Of a DNA stretch of 7,296 bases, positions 5,757 to 7,296 are shown piece after piece. The position numbers and the translations under genes are program-made. The DNA comes from Patescibacteria group bacterium (GTDB taxonomy: Bacteria > Patescibacteriota > UBA1384 > JAHJRZ01). The stretch is taken from positions 1-7,296 of the forward strand of contig JAHJRZ010000061.1 in assembly GCA_018830605.1 (NCBI GenBank), given 5' to 3'. Every line of letters begins with the position of its first letter. Position 1 is the stretch's first letter. The notes under the pieces are model-generated. The model saw only the letters and a list, made by a program, of their open reading frames with translations, did not search any database and was not told the origin of the DNA.

Positions 5757-7296
5757 TAATAAACCTAATAATCAAAAGGGCGACGATGTTGATAATTTTG
5801 ATGGCCGGATTAATGGCTGGGCCGGCCGTGTCTTTATAAGGATCCCCGACGGTGTCACCGACGACAGCTGCTTTGTGCGCGGCCGAACCCTTACCGCCGA
5901 GATGACCTTCTTCGATATATTTTTTAGCATTATCCCAGGCCGCGCCGCCGGTCGTCATGGAAAGGGCGAGGTATAAACCGCCGGCGATCGAACCGATCAA
6001 AATTCCCGCCAAGGTCTTCTCGCCAAAGAGAAAACCAAAAATAATGGGGACAGCGACAGGCAGAAGACTGGGGATAATCATTTGTTTTAAAGCCGATTTG
6101 GTGACGATATCAACCGCTTTATCATATTGTGGTTTAGTTTTTCCCTCAAGGATCCCCTTGATCTCTCTAAATTGTCGTCTGACTTCGGTCACCACCGATT
6201 GAGCCGCTTTACCCACTGCTTCCAATGCCAAAGCGGCAAAGAGATAAACGGTGAGAATACCGACTAAAAATCCGACCAGAACATGCGGGTCGCTGATATC
6301 AAAAAAGGCAGTTTTGCCCGTAATTTTTTTGATAGTTTCGCTAAAAGCAGAAAACAAAACCAGGGCGGCCAATCCCGCCGAACCGATAGCATAAGCTTTA
6401 GTCACGGCCTTGGTAGTATTGCCGACTGCGTCTAAAGCATCAGTCGTTTCTCTTACTTCTTCTTCCATTTTAGCCATCTCCGCAATGCCGCCAGCATTGT
6501 CAGTAATCGGGCCGTAGGAGTCGATTGCAACAATCATGGGCGCGAGAGAGAGCATAGCCACGACCGACATCGCAATTCCAGTGAGCCCGGCAAGATTATA
6601 GCTGGTTAGAATCGCGCCGCAGATAACAAGCGCTGGCAGAGCCGTCGAATAAAGGCCGGTAGCGATGCCGGAAATAATATTTGTGGCGGCGCCAGTTTTT
6701 GAGCTTAAAGCAATACTCTTCACCGGTTCGAATTTAGTGCTGGTGTAGTATTCGGTGATAATAAATAAAAGAATCGTGGTAGCAATGCCCACCATACCTG
6801 ACCAGAACCAAGAGATCTGGTGGATATAAAAATGATTGATGAGGTAAAAGCCGACTCCGGTCAGGACTATCGCGATGCCAAAAGCAGTATAAAGCGAAGT
6901 CATAATGCTTTTGCTCTTTTTGAGCCAAAGCGAAGCCATGATAGAAGCAACAATTCCAATACCGCCGAGTGCCAGAGGCAGAACAAAATAAAGCTGGTTA
7001 TCAGAGAGTAAGCTCGAAAGAATCATCGCCGCGGCGATTGAGACGACATAAGTCTCAAAAATATCCGCTGCCATGCCCGCACAGTCGCCGACATTATCAC
7101 CCACATTATCAGCAATCACCGCCGGATTCCTGGGATCGTCTTCAGGAATGCCTGCTTCTAATTTGCCGACTAAATCAGCGCCGACATCAGCTCCTTTGGT
7201 ATAAATTCCGCCGCCGAGACGGGCAAAGATCGAGATTAATGATCCGCCAAAGCCCAAGGCGATTAAGACTTGGATATCTTTAAAAATAAGCCAAGA
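5749..7296 (-). CDS. hppA: Membrane-bound proton-translocating pyrophosphatase, K+-independent type (5' end cut by window edge)
   Basis: This integral membrane enzyme hydrolyses pyrophosphate and uses the energy to pump protons. The frame is open to the right edge: 515 residues are visible of a usual 650-750, so the N-terminal quarter is missing. A TTG at 7257 is internal, since homology continues upstream. Visible residues 29-45 read GGIYTKGADVGADLVGK, followed by DDPRNP at 53-58 and the Asp-rich DNVGDNVGD at 63-71, the PPi-Mg binding signature. A second block, DSYGPITDNAGG, begins at 259; a third has WDNAKKYIE at 454-462 and GDTVGDPYKD at 480-489. GNTTKAVTK places Lys296 and Thr299 at the positions that mark K+-independent enzymes; K+-dependent ones have Ala at the first. 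That class is known as H+ pumps. Many hydrophobic helices lie between the blocks. One deviation is TKGADVG for the common TKAADVG. It converges on and overlaps jag. Confidence 0.96.
   Translation of the reverse strand, partial: SWLIFKDIQVLIALGFGGSLISIFARLGGGIYTKGADVGADLVGKLEAGIPEDDPRNPAVIADNVGDNVGDCAGMAADIFETYVVSIAAAMILSSLLSDNQLYFVLPLALGGIGIVASIMASLWLKKSKSIMTSLYTAFGIAIVLTGVGFYLINHFYIHQISWFWSGMVGIATTILLFIITEYYTSTKFEPVKSIALSSKTGAATNIISGIATGLYSTALPALVICGAILTSYNLAGLTGIAMSVVAMLSLAPMIVAIDSYGPITDNAGGIAEMAKMEEEVRETTDALDAVGNTTKAVTKAYAIGSAGLAALVLFSAFSETIKKITGKTAFFDISDPHVLVGFLVGILTVYLFAALALEAVGKAAQSVVTEVRRQFREIKGILEGKTKPQYDKAVDIVTKSALKQMIIPSLLPVAVPIIFGFLFGEKTLAGILIGSIAGGLYLALSMTTGGAAWDNAKKYIEEGHLGGKGSAAHKAAVVGDTVGDPYKDTAGPAINPAIKIINIVALLIIRFIIK

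Noticed and set aside
5803..5827. GGCCGG/CCGGCC inverted repeat as a terminator for jag
   Set aside because: The stem is only 6 bp with a 13-base loop, is not followed by a T run, and encodes conserved residues of the pyrophosphatase C-terminus (Ala-Gly-Pro-Ala).
7255..7257. TTG at 7257 as the start of the pyrophosphatase
   Set aside because: The frame stays open to the window edge with hydrophobic sequence continuing upstream, and family members have 150 or more residues before this point.
6969..7283. 104-codon plus-strand ORF
   Set aside because: It is antisense to the highly conserved pyrophosphatase signature region; the Arg/Pro/Ser-rich translation is typical of a shadow frame.
1..7296. 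A new defence or mobile system
   Set aside because: All coding space is accounted for by well-known housekeeping genes in conserved order; no transposase, integrase, toxin-antitoxin pair or CRISPR repeat was found.

Overview
The window is a bacterial chromosomal replication-origin neighbourhood with the classical gene order. On the minus strand, reading leftwards, are dnaA, dnaN and recF (recF runs off the left edge). On the plus strand, reading rightwards, is the rpmH-rnpA-yidD-yidC-jag (khpB) cluster. A minus-strand gene for a membrane-bound proton-pumping pyrophosphatase (hppA) converges on jag and runs off the right edge. Every base except two intergenic regions and one 6-base gap is coding.

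Layout: recF 1-988 (3' end missing); dnaN 989-2107, abutting recF; a very AT-rich 205 bp spacer at 2108-2312 with DnaA-box-like sites, a 16-bp-arm inverted repeat and a TAA-repeat tract, which is the best oriC candidate; dnaA 2313-3656; a 171 bp divergent control region at 3657-3827 with three more DnaA-box-like sites and two oppositely directed promoter-like sequences; rpmH 3828-3965; rnpA 3952-4272; yidD 4269-4526; yidC 4533-5294; jag 5295-5756; hppA 5749-7296 (5' end missing). Several junctions overlap or abut.

How the genes work together: DnaA binds and opens the origin, DnaN is the sliding clamp, and RecF helps load RecA at gaps. The rightward cluster joins a ribosomal protein (bL34), the RNase P protein, two factors for membrane-protein insertion (YidD, YidC) and a KH/R3H RNA-binding protein. 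The pyrophosphatase is an unrelated energy-conserving pump.

Organism: moderate-to-low GC and compact, with TGA used as a stop (rnpA), so not a TGA-recoding lineage. The short YidC without an N-terminal lipoprotein signal, the compact genes and the sequence style suggest a Patescibacteria/CPR-type bacterium. This is an impression from the proteins, not a demonstrated placement. I see no mobile element, CRISPR array, tRNA or rRNA, and no sign of a new multi-gene system. The interest lies in the fine structure of the origin and in start sites lacking Shine-Dalgarno sequences.
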